Source: Streptomyces hawaiiensis (GTDB lineage Bacteria > Actinomycetota > Actinomycetes > Streptomycetales > Streptomycetaceae). From it: a stretch of DNA of 64,000 nucleotides. Both the position numbers and the translations under genes were made by a program. The number at the start of each line of letters is the position of its first letter. Within the stretch, counting starts at the first letter, position 1. The stretch spans positions 3,782,001 through 3,846,000 of the forward strand of contig NZ_CP021978.1 in the NCBI RefSeq assembly GCF_004803895.1, given 5' to 3'. Below the pieces are notes generated by a model. It saw only the letters and a program-made list of their open reading frames with translations, was not told where the DNA came from and searched no databases. Positions 48,257 through 58,022 of the stretch are shown piece by piece.

Positions 48257-50764
48257 TCACCCGGCGAGTACCGGGGCCAGTACCGCGCGGTCGGTATCCG
48301 AAAGCCGTTCCAGGGCCTCGGAATTCAGTTCCCGTACGCGTTCCACATCGGCCCGGGCCTCCTCCGTCCGCCCTGTGACGGCGTGCAGCACAGCCCGGCG
48401 GCACAGTGCCCAGACGTAGCCCGGGCGCATCTCCACCGCCCGGTTCAGGTCGGCCAGCGCCTCCACGTGGCGGCCGAGGCCGGCCAGGGACGCGCCCCGG
48501 CTCGCGTACGCCGACGTGTACGCGGGGTCCAGGGCCAGCGCGATGTCGAGGTCGGCGACCGCCTCCGCGTCGCGGCCGGCGGCGCGCAGCGTGTCGCCGC
48601 GTGCGCAGCGGGCCCAGGGCCAGTCGGGGTTCAGGGCCAGGGCCTGGTCGAGGTCGGCCAGTTGGCGGCGGGGATCGCCCAGCGCGCGCCACACCCGGGC
48701 GCGGCGGGCGAGTGCCCAGGCGTAGTCCGGGTCGAGGTCCAGGGCCCGGCCCAGGTCGGCGAGGGCCGCGTCCTGGTCTCCGGCGCGCTCGTGCGTGGCG
48801 CCCCGGGAGGCCCAGGCGAACTCCAGGGCCGGGTCGAGGCGGATGGCGTCGGTCAGATCCCGGAGCGCGTCGGCGTCGCGTCCGGCGATCCGGTGGTGTT
48901 CACCGCGCAGGGCGACGTACCAGGCGTTGCCCGGTTCCAGCGCGACGGCTCGGTCCAGGTCGGCGATCGCCCCGTCGTGGTCGCCCAGGTCTCCCCGGAT
49001 CCCGGACCGGTTCCGGTGCGCGACGGCCGACTCCGGGTCCAGGGCGACGGCCCGGTCGTACTCGGTGAGGGCCTGCGCGTACGCGCCGTCGCCGCGCAGT
49101 GCGTCGCCCCGGACGATCCGGGCCCTGGCCTGAGTCCGTGTGTCGAGTCCCGCACGGCGCAGCAGCAGCCCGAGTGCGGCGGTGACCCCTTCCGTTTCGA
49201 GGGCCGCCGTCAGTTCGGTGCCCCACCGGGACGCCGCCTCCGCGTCCGCGTCCACTCCGGCGTCCAGCAGCGCACGGGCCCACCTCCCGGCCGCTCCCGC
49301 ACCCGCCTCGCACGCCTGGACGAAGTCCCGCAACGCCTGCGGCAGCGCGTCCCGTTCCCCGGCGCACAGCAGGTGGTACGTCTCCTCCAGCCGCAGCTCC
49401 CGCCACGTCTGGTCCGCCCAGAGTTCACCGGTGGCGCGGCCTGCCGCGGTCTCCTCCCGCCAGCTCCTGAACAACCCCGCCAGCGCGCGGTGCCGCCGCG
49501 CCCACCCCCGTGGGGACCGGCGGCGTTCCGCGCGCAGCATCGGTGCCCGCACGACGTCGTGGTAGCGCAGGCGTTCTCCGTCGCGGTCGGTGACGAACGG
49601 CATCCCCCGCAGCCACGACCAGACGTGCTCCAGATCATCCTCCGGGCACTCCGCCACCGCCCGGAACACATCGCCGTCCAGCCGCCTCGGCAGCGCGCAG
49701 GCCAGGGCGGCGGCCCGTCGTGCCGGGTTCTCCTCCCACTTCAGGAAGCGGTCCACGGCCGTCGCGCTCGGGTCGCCCACGTCGTCGGGGTCGGCGGGAC
49801 GGGACTCGGCGAGGGTGGAGACCAGGACGGGCAGGCCGCCGGTGAGGCGCAGCACCTCCTCGACGACCGGCTCGGCCGTCACGCCCTTGGCGGCCAGCAG
49901 GCCGCGTGCCTCCGTCTCCGTGAAGGGGGCGAGCGGGAGGTCCGTCACGAAGTCCGCCAGCCCGCCCCAGCGGGCCGGGTCCAGGGGGGTCCGGCCCGCC
50001 GTGGCCACCACCGTGGTGGCGGGCGTCCCGCCGTGGCGGTCCGTCGTCATCGTCTCGTGCAGCCAGGGGTCCAGGTACGGGCCCGTCCGCTCGTACGTGT
50101 CCAGGAACAGGGCGATCCACGGCTCGGCCGCGTCCGACAGTTCGCGCAGGAGTACCGGTGTGAGCACCTGCTCGGGGGCGAGGACCAGCTGGAGGTCCTC
50201 GTGGTTGCGGAAGCGGGTGATGAGGCTCGCGCGCAACCGGTCGGCGACGTGGGCGAGTTGTTCGGCGTCCAGCATCCCCGCCAGTGGGCCGACCACCGGC
50301 ACCATGCCCGCGGCGACCACCCCGGCCCGTGCCACCATCCTGCCGCCGGCGGACGGCCCGTTCTCCTCCGGCTGCGTGTCCAGGAGGGCCAGCGCGGCCA
50401 GTTCCGCCTCGTGCCGGCGTTCGCGGTGGGCGGCGAGCAGGCGGTCCAGCTCCTTCAACCGCCTGCCCTGGGCGGCGAACTGGCGGCTGATCTCGGCCAT
50501 CACCTCCGGCACGCTGCCCGCGCTGTCGTCGACGTACGCCGTCAGCGCGCCCTGTTCGCGGGCGATGTGCTCCCACTCCCGCAGCAGGAAGGTCTTCCCG
50601 ACGCCCGCGTTGCCGTGCAGGTGGAAGCGGAAGCGGTGGCGTTCGTCGTGCGGGGCGGTGCCGAAGTTGGCGCGGAAGGCGGCGCGTTCGGCGGAGCGGC
50701 CGACGAACCCGGCCCGGCCTCGTTGCCGTATGAGCTCCTGCATGGACGGTCTCGCCTGCGCCAT
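48257..50764 (-). CDS. STAND-type NTPase with C-terminal TPR repeats
   Basis: An 835-residue protein. The P-loop GNAGVGKTFLL lies at ~50-60 and the Walker B-like strand WIALFLDTYE at ~220. Helical and winged-helix-like parts follow, with LRYHDVVRAPMLRAERRR. From about residue 546, eight or so TPR units of the form ALxEYDRAVALDPxxAxAxxxRG run to the end. This is the layout of signal-sensing STAND ATPases, where the repeats sense and the NTPase switches oligomer state. No effector domain is visible. The ATG at 50764 has GAGGGGGAC upstream. The partner may be one of the tiny genes downstream. Confidence 0.85.
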   Translation of the reverse strand: MAQARPSMQELIRQRGRAGFVGRSAERAAFRANFGTAPHDERHRFRFHLHGNAGVGKTFLLREWEHIAREQGALTAYVDDSAGSVPEVMAEISRQFAAQGRRLKELDRLLAAHRERRHEAELAALALLDTQPEENGPSAGGRMVARAGVVAAGMVPVVGPLAGMLDAEQLAHVADRLRASLITRFRNHEDLQLVLAPEQVLTPVLLRELSDAAEPWIALFLDTYERTGPYLDPWLHETMTTDRHGGTPATTVVATAGRTPLDPARWGGLADFVTDLPLAPFTETEARGLLAAKGVTAEPVVEEVLRLTGGLPVLVSTLAESRPADPDDVGDPSATAVDRFLKWEENPARRAAALACALPRRLDGDVFRAVAECPEDDLEHVWSWLRGMPFVTDRDGERLRYHDVVRAPMLRAERRRSPRGWARRHRALAGLFRSWREETAAGRATGELWADQTWRELRLEETYHLLCAGERDALPQALRDFVQACEAGAGAAGRWARALLDAGVDADAEAASRWGTELTAALETEGVTAALGLLLRRAGLDTRTQARARIVRGDALRGDGAYAQALTEYDRAVALDPESAVAHRNRSGIRGDLGDHDGAIADLDRAVALEPGNAWYVALRGEHHRIAGRDADALRDLTDAIRLDPALEFAWASRGATHERAGDQDAALADLGRALDLDPDYAWALARRARVWRALGDPRRQLADLDQALALNPDWPWARCARGDTLRAAGRDAEAVADLDIALALDPAYTSAYASRGASLAGLGRHVEALADLNRAVEMRPGYVWALCRRAVLHAVTGRTEEARADVERVRELNSEALERLSDTDRAVLAPVLAG

Positions 50765-50865
50765 CCGTACGTCCCCCTCGACTCGCGCGGCCGGGCCTTC
50801 GTCGTCATTGTCGCCCAACGGCCGCGGGGTACACCGGAGGTCCGTGCTTGGGGAGAATGATCGGC

Positions 50866-51375
50866 ATGGCCACCTCCACATCACGCGGCGCGCTGTCGCT
50901 CGCCGCCACTTTGCTCACCGCGACCATCGCCCTCTACATGGCGCTCGTCGCCTTCGGGAACATCACCGACTTCGGGACCAACCAGCAGTTCGTCCGGCAT
51001 GTGCTGGCCATGGACACCACGTTCAAGGACGAGGATCTGATGTGGCGGGCCATCACGAGCCAGGGCCTCCAGGACGCCGCCTACGTCGGGATCATCGTCT
51101 GGGAGACCGTCGCCGCGCTGGTCCTCATATACGGGAGCTGGCTGTGGGCCAGACGCGATGACCTGCGCGCCCGGCGGATGTCGACGTACGGGCTGCTGAT
51201 GGTGATGCTGCTGTTCGGGGCCGGGTTCATCGCGATCGGCGGCGAGTGGTTCTCGATGTGGCAGTCGAAGAGCTGGAACGGGCTGGACGCCGCGACCCGC
51301 ATCTTCCTGTTCAGCGGGGTCGTGCTGATCGTCAACCAGCTGTCGGCGCCGCGGACGGCTACCTCCGCTACCTGA
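50866..51375 (+). CDS. DUF2165 small integral membrane protein
   Basis: A 169-residue protein with four hydrophobic helices and the DUF2165 pattern YMALVAFGNITDFGTNQQFV plus RHVLAMDTTF, then WRAITSQGLQDAAYV and GGEWFSMWQSKSWNGLD. Function unknown. The ATG at 50866 is used because GGGGAG lies ten bases upstream. Its end overlaps the convergent YkuD-like gene by eight bases. Confidence 0.92.
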   Translation: MATSTSRGALSLAATLLTATIALYMALVAFGNITDFGTNQQFVRHVLAMDTTFKDEDLMWRAITSQGLQDAAYVGIIVWETVAALVLIYGSWLWARRDDLRARRMSTYGLLMVMLLFGAGFIAIGGEWFSMWQSKSWNGLDAATRIFLFSGVVLIVNQLSAPRTATSAT

Positions 51376-51928
51376 CCACCGTCACGGTCGTGCCGACCGT
51401 GCCGAACGCCCACAGTGCCGAGCCGTCCGCCTTCCGCATCCTGACTCCGCCCGTCTTGGTGCCGGAGGCGGCGGGCGGCGGCGAGGCACCGTCGACCGCG
51501 TTGGAGAAGGCGACGGAGACGCCGGACTTCGCGGCGAAGTACATGATGTGCTCGATCTGGACGCCGTCCGAGCCGGTCGTGGCCGCGTTGCGTGACGACA
51601 CCGTGTAGGTGCCCGGGTCGGGGCTGACCGAGCCCGGCCAGACGGTGAACGTACGGCGGGTCGCCTCGCTCGCGTCGACCAGCCACACCCGCTTCTCGCC
51701 GAGGGAGTACACGACGCGCCGGCCGGTGCCGGAGCCGTCGGGCACCCGTGCCGGGACCGACGCCGTGGGGGTGGGCTGCGCCGAGGCCGTGCTGCTCGGC
51801 TTGGCCGACGTGGCGGTGGGGTGCGAGCCCTTGTCGGCCTGCACGCCCAGGACCGTCACCGCGGCTATCGCTCCCACGGTCAGCCCGCTCACCCAGGCCC
51901 ACGAAGGAAGTCGGGCAGGCACCGGCAC
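51368..51928 (-). CDS. Secreted YkuD-like protein without catalytic cysteine
   Basis: A 186-residue protein with one N-terminal membrane or signal segment, then a Ser/Thr/Pro linker and a beta-rich domain: RVVYSLGEKRVWLVDASEAT, then VSPDPGTYTVSSRNAATTGS, FSNAVDG, and TKTGGVRMRKADGSALW with GTTVTVV at the end. This is the order of an L,D-transpeptidase (YkuD) domain, but the SxGCxR site reads TGGVRM, so the nucleophile Cys is absent. It is probably a non-catalytic wall-binding relative. The GTG at 51928 has GAGGAG upstream. Confidence 0.8.
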   Translation of the reverse strand: MPVPARLPSWAWVSGLTVGAIAAVTVLGVQADKGSHPTATSAKPSSTASAQPTPTASVPARVPDGSGTGRRVVYSLGEKRVWLVDASEATRRTFTVWPGSVSPDPGTYTVSSRNAATTGSDGVQIEHIMYFAAKSGVSVAFSNAVDGASPPPAASGTKTGGVRMRKADGSALWAFGTVGTTVTVVR

Positions 51929-52052
51929 GCATCTCCTCAGTCACGGGACCCCGCACCGAAACGGGGTTCCGATCATCGTACTGCGCGCCCACCGCTCCCC
52001 CGGCGCCCTCAGGGGCCCTCGGGGCTCCCTCATGGGCCGGCCCTCGGATCCC

Positions 52053-53045
52053 TCAGGGTCCGCCGGCGGCCTTACGGACCGGGACCGGGCCCGTGCCGGC
52101 GCCGCGGGCCGCGTAGCGCGGGGTGCGCACCGGGGCCGGGTAGGAGAGGTGCACCAGCCGGGTCTGCTCCTGGCGCATGTGCGTGAGCGACTCCAGGATG
52201 TAGCCCACGAGCAGCACGAGCGCCGCGATGGTCATGATCGCGGCGGCGAGGATCGCCGTGGGCACCCGGGGCACGGTGCCGGTCTCGATGAAGTCGGCGA
52301 TGACGGGGATGCCGAGGATGACCGACACCAGGGCGAGGACTCCGGCGATGACGGTGTGGACCAGCGAGGGGCGCTCGCGCCGGGCCAGGTCGAGGATGAC
52401 CCGCAGGATGCGCCAGCCGTCCCGGTAGGTGCGCAGCTTGCTCTCGCCGCCGGCGGGCCGGACCCGGTAGTCGACGACCACCTCCGCGGTGGGGAGCCGC
52501 AGGTGCAGCGCGTGGATCGTCATCTCGGTCTCGGTCTCGAACTCCCGGGCCAGCGCCGGGAAGGACTTCACGAAGCGCCGTGAGAAGACCCGGTAGCCGC
52601 TGAGCATGTCGGTCACGTCGTTGCCGAACAGGGACCGCACGGCCCCGGTGAGCAGCTTGTTGCCGACCGCGTGCCCGGCCCGGTAGGCCCCGTCGACGGT
52701 CACCCGGCGGGCTCCGACGACCTGGTCGTACGGTCCCTCGAAGAGCAGGTCCACCAGGTCGCGGGCGCGGGAGGCGTCATAGGTGTCGTCGCCGTCGATG
52801 ATGAGCAGCGCGTCGGCGTCGACGTCGGCGAAGGCGCGGCGGATGACGTTGCCCTTGCCCTTGCGGGTCTCCTCCCGCACGATCGCGCCGGCCGCCCGGG
52901 CGACCTCCTCGGTGCGGTCGGTGGAGGCGTTGTCGTACACGTAGACGACGGCCTCGGGGAGGGCGGCGCGCAGGTCGCGGACCACCTTGCCGACGGCCGC
53001 CTCCTCGTTGTGGCACGGCACGACACACGCGATCGTCGGTTCCAC
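52053..53045 (-). CDS. GT2 glycosyltransferase, polyprenyl-phosphate type
   Basis: A 330-residue protein. The GT2 fold is seen in IACVVPCHNEEAAVGKVVRD, VYVYDNASTDRTEEV and LIIDGDDTYDASRARDL (DxD-like). Two C-terminal membrane helices (SLVHTVIAGVLALVSVILGI and ILAAAIMTIAALVLLVGYIL) anchor it. The pattern fits transferases that load a sugar onto polyprenyl phosphate. The GTG at 53045 has AGGAG at good spacing. Its divergent neighbour is a GtrA flippase-like gene, a frequent pairing for periplasmic glycan decoration. Confidence 0.92.
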   Translation of the reverse strand: MEPTIACVVPCHNEEAAVGKVVRDLRAALPEAVVYVYDNASTDRTEEVARAAGAIVREETRKGKGNVIRRAFADVDADALLIIDGDDTYDASRARDLVDLLFEGPYDQVVGARRVTVDGAYRAGHAVGNKLLTGAVRSLFGNDVTDMLSGYRVFSRRFVKSFPALAREFETETEMTIHALHLRLPTAEVVVDYRVRPAGGESKLRTYRDGWRILRVILDLARRERPSLVHTVIAGVLALVSVILGIPVIADFIETGTVPRVPTAILAAAIMTIAALVLLVGYILESLTHMRQEQTRLVHLSYPAPVRTPRYAARGAGTGPVPVRKAAGGP

Positions 53046-53174
53046 GACCACTCCTCACTCGACCGGTTCCTCACGCAGTCAGCACCTCATACATCAGCAC
53101 CTCATACAGTCGGACATAGTGCGATATGAGCGCGCCTGACTGGATGGGGCACGCCGGGTCGTTACGCTCACCGT

Positions 53175-53645
53175 GTGCCGGTCCTCGACTCTGCGACTCT
53201 GCGTGCGCGTGACGCCATCAAGGGCATCTGGCGCGAGGCCGCAAAATTCGGCGTGGTCGGCGCCCTGGCCTTCGTCGTCGACAACGGCGGCTACAACCTG
53301 CTCGTCTTCGGTCTGCCCGGCGGCGCGGAGGGCGGGGTGATGCGGACCGCTCCCGTGCGGGCGTCCGTCATCGCCACGGCCGCGGCCGCGCTCTTCAGCT
53401 GGGTCGGCAACCGCTACTGGACCTACCGCGACCAGCACCGCGAGAAGGTGACCCGCGAACTGGTGCTGTTCCTCGTCGCGAACGGGGCCGGGCTCGCCAT
53501 CACCGCCGGTACGGTCTTCGCCTCCCGGCAGCTGCTCGGGCTGGATTCGGCGCTCAGCGACAACACCGCCCGCATCCTCGGCTGGGCGCTGGCCACCCTG
53601 TTCCGCTTCTACGCGTACCGGCGCTACGTCTTCGTCGCCCCCTGA
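53175..53645 (+). CDS. GtrA-family membrane protein
   Basis: A 156-residue protein with four hydrophobic helices and the GtrA signature FGVVGALAFVVDNGGYNLLV then FSWVGNRYWTYRD and RFYAYRRYVF. GtrA proteins are thought to move polyprenyl-phosphate sugars across the membrane. It is divergent from the GT2 gene and followed by a large polytopic protein, which would be the acceptor transferase. Confidence 0.93.
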   Translation: MPVLDSATLRARDAIKGIWREAAKFGVVGALAFVVDNGGYNLLVFGLPGGAEGGVMRTAPVRASVIATAAAALFSWVGNRYWTYRDQHREKVTRELVLFLVANGAGLAITAGTVFASRQLLGLDSALSDNTARILGWALATLFRFYAYRRYVFVAP

Positions 53646-53663
53646 GCCGTTAGCATCCGGCAC

Positions 53664-55097
53664 ATGGGACAAATGGGATGGATGCCGCGTGCGATGCGCT
53701 GGAGCTGGGTACTGGCCGCCGTCGCCGTCGTGTGCTGCCTGGCCACGATCCTCGTCTTCGCCCCCGGCTACCTGAGTCCCGACAGCCTCGACCAGCTCCG
53801 CCAGGCCGAGGGAAAGAAGCCCCTGACCGACTGGCATCCGCCCGTACTGAGCCTGGTGTGGCGGGCGCTCATCGCGGTGACCGGCTCGATCACGTCCATG
53901 CTGGTCCTCCAGTGCCTCGTCTTCTGGGCGGCGCTGTGGGTCCTGGCCCGGTGCGTGTGGAGGCTGACCGCGAGCCGGGGCGGATCCCTCGCCGTGCTCG
54001 GCCTCGGGCTGACTCCGTTCGTGCTGACGTTCGTCGGGGTGGTGTGGAAGGACGTCCACGCGGCGTTCGCCCTGCTCGCCGCCTGCGCGGTCGCGTTCAC
54101 CGGCCTGCTGCTGCGGGACGGCGCCCCCCGCCCCGCCGTGCGCTGGGGCCTGCTCTGGCTGGGCGTGCTGTTCCTCGCCTACGCCATGCTGGTGCGCAAG
54201 AACGCCTTCGTCGCCGCGGTCCCCGTCTTCGTCATGCTGGTCCTCGCGCTGTGGGGCGCTCCCGGACGCCGAACGTGGGTGACGTGCACGGCGGCCCTCG
54301 TGGCCGGGCTCGTCGTGCCCGCCGCCGCCATCTCCCTGTTCGCCGCGCCGCTGCAGACCAAGCAGGGCGCGCAGATCATGCTCGACGACCTCGTCCATGT
54401 GCTGAGCGTGGACGAGCTTCGGTCGGCGGATGTGTCACCCGCCCTGCGGGACCTGCTCGTGGCCTCCGCGCGGGAGTGCGAGCGCGTCGGCGCCCTCTCG
54501 GATGCCTACTGGGCCTGCTACCAGCGCCCGGCGGACGGGCTGCGCGGCGACTCGGGCGAGATCACGTCCCTGTGGCTGCGGGAAATGAGCGGGCATGTGC
54601 CGCACTATCTCCAGTACCGCCTGCTGCTCTTCACGACCCTGCTGTTCGAGACCGACTACCCGTACAAGGCCGGGATCACCCGCAACGACCTGGGCGTCGA
54701 GGTGGCGCACCCCCGCATGGAGGACATGCTCGGCACGTACGTCAAAGGCATGGTCGAGGACCTGCCCTGGCTGTTCCGCGGCTGGTTCTGGCTCGCGGTC
54801 GCCCTCGTGCTCGCCGTCCGGCCCGGCAAGGGCGTCCTCTCGATGCCGGTCCGCGCGCTGGGCATCAGCTCGGCGGCCTACATCCTCGGCTATCTGCCGA
54901 TCATGCCCGCGGCGAACTACCGCTACGTCTACTGGCCGGCGATCGCCTGCGCCCTCGGTCTGCTGCTGCTCTGGCTGGGCCGGGACACGGCTGCTCCCCC
55001 GCCGGCCGGCCCCGGCGCCACGGCCGACCGCGCCGTGCGGGCGCAGCCGCCGGTGGACGCCGGGGCCAGTAAGCCGTCGGTCGCCGGGGGCCAGTAA
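53664..55097 (+). CDS. Polytopic membrane glycosyltransferase-like protein (DUF6020-type)
   Basis: A 477-residue protein with about ten hydrophobic helices. The first external loop reads GYLSPDSLDQLRQAEGKKPL then TDWHPPVLSLVW, with the acidic and His residues expected of a GT-C enzyme (SPDS and DWHPP). It follows GtrA by 18 bp, so both are probably co-transcribed. With the GT2 enzyme it would form a complete sugar-transfer module for the cell surface. Several in-frame ATGs lie near the start. Confidence 0.82.
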   Translation: MGQMGWMPRAMRWSWVLAAVAVVCCLATILVFAPGYLSPDSLDQLRQAEGKKPLTDWHPPVLSLVWRALIAVTGSITSMLVLQCLVFWAALWVLARCVWRLTASRGGSLAVLGLGLTPFVLTFVGVVWKDVHAAFALLAACAVAFTGLLLRDGAPRPAVRWGLLWLGVLFLAYAMLVRKNAFVAAVPVFVMLVLALWGAPGRRTWVTCTAALVAGLVVPAAAISLFAAPLQTKQGAQIMLDDLVHVLSVDELRSADVSPALRDLLVASARECERVGALSDAYWACYQRPADGLRGDSGEITSLWLREMSGHVPHYLQYRLLLFTTLLFETDYPYKAGITRNDLGVEVAHPRMEDMLGTYVKGMVEDLPWLFRGWFWLAVALVLAVRPGKGVLSMPVRALGISSAAYILGYLPIMPAANYRYVYWPAIACALGLLLLWLGRDTAAPPPAGPGATADRAVRAQPPVDAGASKPSVAGGQ

Positions 55098-55109
55098 GCC
55101 GTCAGTCGC

Positions 55110-57695
55110 TCAGTCCAGCACCGGCAGCAGCTGGGGCAAATGCCCGTCCGAGGCCGCCGCCGCCCGCTGCCGCTCCTGCGGGACCTGCCCGTACAGGGTG
55201 TTCCGTGCCCTGGCCGGACGGCCCGCGGCGTCCGCCACCGCGATCAGGTCCTTGACCGACTTGTACGACCCGTACGACGAGCCCGCCATGCGGGAGATGG
55301 TCTCCTCCATGAGCGTCCCGCCGACGTCGTTCGCGCCCGAGCGGAGCATCTCGGCCGCGCCCTCCGTGCCCAGCTTCACCCAGCTGGTCTGGATGTTGGG
55401 GATGTACGGGTGCAGCAGCAGCCGGGCCATCGCCGTGACCGCGCGGTTGTCCCTCATCGTCGGCCCCGGGCGGGCGATCCCCGCCAGGTAGACCGGCGCG
55501 TTGGTGTGCACGAACGGCAGCGTCACGAACTCGGTGAAGCCGCCCGTGCGCTGCTGGATGCCCGCGAGGGTGCGCAGGTGCCCGAGCCAGTGCCGGGGCT
55601 GGTCGACGTGGCCGTACATCATCGTCGAGGACGAGCGGATGCCCAGCTCGTGGGCCGTCGTCACGACGTCGATCCAGTCGGCCGCGGGCAGCTTGCCCTT
55701 GGTGAGGATCCAGCGGACCTCGTCGTCGAGGATCTCGGCCGCCGTGCCCGGGATGGTGTCCAGGCCCGCCTCCTTGGCGGCGGTCAGCCACTCGCGGACC
55801 GACATGCCGGTGCGGGTCGCGCCGTTGACGACCTCCATCGGCGAGAAGGCGTGCACATGCATGCCCGGGACGCGTTCCTTCACGGCCCGCGCGATGTCGA
55901 AGTAGGCCGTGCCGGGCAGGTCCGGGTGGATGCCGCCCTGCATGCAGACCTCCACCGCGCCCACGTCCCAGGCCTGCTGAGCCCGGTCGGCGACCTGGTC
56001 CAGGGACAGGGTGTAGGCGTCGGCGTCGGTGCGGCGCTGCGCGAAGGCGCAGAACCGGCAGCCCGTGTAGCAGACGTTGGTGAAGTTGATGTTACGGGTG
56101 ACGATGTAGGTCACGTCGTCACCGACGGCCGACTTGCGTACGTCGTCGGCGACCCGGGCGAGGGCGTCCAGCGCCGTCCCGTCCGCGTGCAGCAGCGCCA
56201 GCGCCTCGTCGTCGGTGAGCTTGGTGGGGTCGTCGGCCGCCGTGCGCAGGGCCTCGCGTACGTCGGTGTCGATGCGCTCGGGTGCCATGCCCGGGACGGC
56301 GGCTTCGCGCAGGGCGCCCCAGTCGCCGTACACCTCGTCGAAGTCGTCCCGGCGGTCCGACGTACGGCCCTCGGAGTCGATCGAGGAGTGCAGGTCGGTG
56401 CGGCCGGACGCCACGAAGACCTCCTCCGGCTCCTGCCACGGCAGACCCACCGGCAGAGCCTCGGGCCGTGCGAGGCCGGTCTCCGGGTCGGCCAGTGCCG
56501 CCACGTGCGGACGCAGCCGCGGGTCCAGCCAGGGCTCGCCGCGCCGCACGAACTCCGGGTACACGCAGAGGCGTTCGCGCAGTTCGAAGCCGGCGGCGCG
56601 GGACTTCTCGGCGAGCTGCTCGATCTGCGGCCAGGGGCGCTCGGGGTTGACGTGGTCGATGGTGAGCGGGGAGACGCCGCCCCAGTCGTCGATACCGGCG
56701 CCGATCAGCCGCTCGTACTCGTCGTCGACGAGGTTGGGCGGGGCCTGGATGCAGCCCGAGGGCCCCATGAGGAGCCGGGCGACGGCCACCGTGGCGACCA
56801 GCTCGTCCAGTTCCGCGTCGGGCATGCCGCGCATCGCGGTGTCCGGCTTGGCGCGGAAGTTCTGGATGATCAGTTCCTGGACACCGTGGTAGGCCCGGGA
56901 GACCTTCCGCAGCGCGAACAGCGACTCGGCGCGCTCCTCGTAGGTCTCGCCGATGCCTATGAGGATCCCGGAGGTGAAGGGGACGGAGGAACGCCCGGCG
57001 TCCTCCAGGACCCGCAGGCGGACGGCGGGTTCCTTGTCGGGAGAGCCGTGGTGCGGGCCGCCCGGCTCCGACCAGAGGCGGGTCGCGGTCGTCTCCAGCA
57101 TCATGCCCATGCTGGGCGCGACCGGCTTCAGCCGCTGGAAGTCGGTCCAGCTCATGACGCCCGGGTTCAGATGGGGCAGCAGGCCCGTCTCCTCCAGGAT
57201 GCGGATGGAGATGGCGCGGACGTAGGCGAGGGTGTCGTCGTAGCCGTGCGCGTCGAGCCACTCGCGCGCCTCCGGCCAGCGGTCCTCGGGCTTGTCGCCG
57301 AGGGTGATGAGGGCTTCCTTGCAGCCCAGCGCGGCGCCCTTGCGGGCGATGTCCAGCACCTCGTCCGGGGACATGAACATCCCGTGGCCCTCCCGGCGCA
57401 GCTTGCCGGGGACGGTCACGAACGTGCAGTAGTGGCACTTGTCCCGGCACAGCCGGGTCAGCGGGATGAAGACGCTCTTCGAGTACGTGATGACGCCGGG
57501 CCGCCCGGCCGCCGCCAGGCCCGCGTCCCGCACCCGGGCGGCCGAGGCCGACAGGTCCTCCAGTCGCTCACCCCGCGCCTGGAGCAGCACCGCCGCCTCG
57601 GCGACATCGAGCGAGACGCCGTCCCTGGCCCGTTTCAGGGCGCGACGCATGGAGTTGTCGGTGGGGCCGGTTCCGGAGGTCGCGGAAGTCGTCAT
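55110..57695 (-). CDS. fbiC: FbiC: F0 synthase (fused CofG/CofH), coenzyme F420 biosynthesis
   Basis: An 861-residue fusion of two radical-SAM enzymes. The CofG half holds the cluster motif [10 protein letters not shown] (about residue 82). The CofH half holds [10 protein letters not shown] (about 540) and [20 protein letters not shown]. The protein joins a ribityl-diaminouracil to tyrosine to make F0, the deazaflavin part of F420. Full length for the actinobacterial fused form. A LLM-class F420 oxidoreductase and a Ddn-like protein lie within 6 kb. Confidence 0.98.
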   Translation of the reverse strand: MTTSATSGTGPTDNSMRRALKRARDGVSLDVAEAAVLLQARGERLEDLSASAARVRDAGLAAAGRPGVITYSKSVFIPLTRLCRDKCHYCTFVTVPGKLRREGHGMFMSPDEVLDIARKGAALGCKEALITLGDKPEDRWPEAREWLDAHGYDDTLAYVRAISIRILEETGLLPHLNPGVMSWTDFQRLKPVAPSMGMMLETTATRLWSEPGGPHHGSPDKEPAVRLRVLEDAGRSSVPFTSGILIGIGETYEERAESLFALRKVSRAYHGVQELIIQNFRAKPDTAMRGMPDAELDELVATVAVARLLMGPSGCIQAPPNLVDDEYERLIGAGIDDWGGVSPLTIDHVNPERPWPQIEQLAEKSRAAGFELRERLCVYPEFVRRGEPWLDPRLRPHVAALADPETGLARPEALPVGLPWQEPEEVFVASGRTDLHSSIDSEGRTSDRRDDFDEVYGDWGALREAAVPGMAPERIDTDVREALRTAADDPTKLTDDEALALLHADGTALDALARVADDVRKSAVGDDVTYIVTRNINFTNVCYTGCRFCAFAQRRTDADAYTLSLDQVADRAQQAWDVGAVEVCMQGGIHPDLPGTAYFDIARAVKERVPGMHVHAFSPMEVVNGATRTGMSVREWLTAAKEAGLDTIPGTAAEILDDEVRWILTKGKLPAADWIDVVTTAHELGIRSSSTMMYGHVDQPRHWLGHLRTLAGIQQRTGGFTEFVTLPFVHTNAPVYLAGIARPGPTMRDNRAVTAMARLLLHPYIPNIQTSWVKLGTEGAAEMLRSGANDVGGTLMEETISRMAGSSYGSYKSVKDLIAVADAAGRPARARNTLYGQVPQERQRAAAASDGHLPQLLPVLD

Positions 57696-57738
57696 CCTTC
57701 GAGCATACGAGTGCGCTGATCAGAGGCGAGGAGCCCCG

Positions 57739-57945
57739 TCAGTGGAAGGCCAGCCACCCGATGCCCAGGGCGGACACGACTCCGGCTGCCGTGACGGCCG
57801 CCGGTCTGTTGCGGTGCAGGGCGAACCAGGCCAGCGCGGCGGTCACCAGCACGGCCGCCGTGCCGATCGCGGCGCGCGACAGGCCCTGGCTGTAGCCGTA
57901 CTCGGCGAAGTGACGCGCGAGCCAGGAAAACCAGGCAAGCCTCAT
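57739..57945 (-). CDS. Small two-helix membrane protein
   Basis: A 68-residue protein with two hydrophobic helices (AAIGTAAVLVTAALAWFALH and VTAAGVVSALGIGWLAF). The ATG at 57945 has GGAGAGAG upstream. It precedes fbiC on the same strand, with 43 bp between stop and start. Function unknown. Confidence 0.75.
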   Translation of the reverse strand: MRLAWFSWLARHFAEYGYSQGLSRAAIGTAAVLVTAALAWFALHRNRPAAVTAAGVVSALGIGWLAFH

Positions 57946-58022
57946 GGCACTCTCTCCCCCCGTGGCGAACCCACCCTCAGTTTAGTAGAGGAAGTCAACG
58001 GCCTTGCGGGGAAGGGCAGTTG

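Noticed and set aside
48383..50860. An 825-residue open frame on the plus strand opposite the STAND NTPase
   Set aside because: The P-loop and TPR pattern lie on the minus strand; the plus frame is Arg/Gln/Gly-rich antisense noise.
55140..57719. An 859-residue open frame on the plus strand opposite fbiC
   Set aside because: fbiC is unmistakable on the minus strand by its two radical-SAM motifs; the opposite frame has no recognisable domain.
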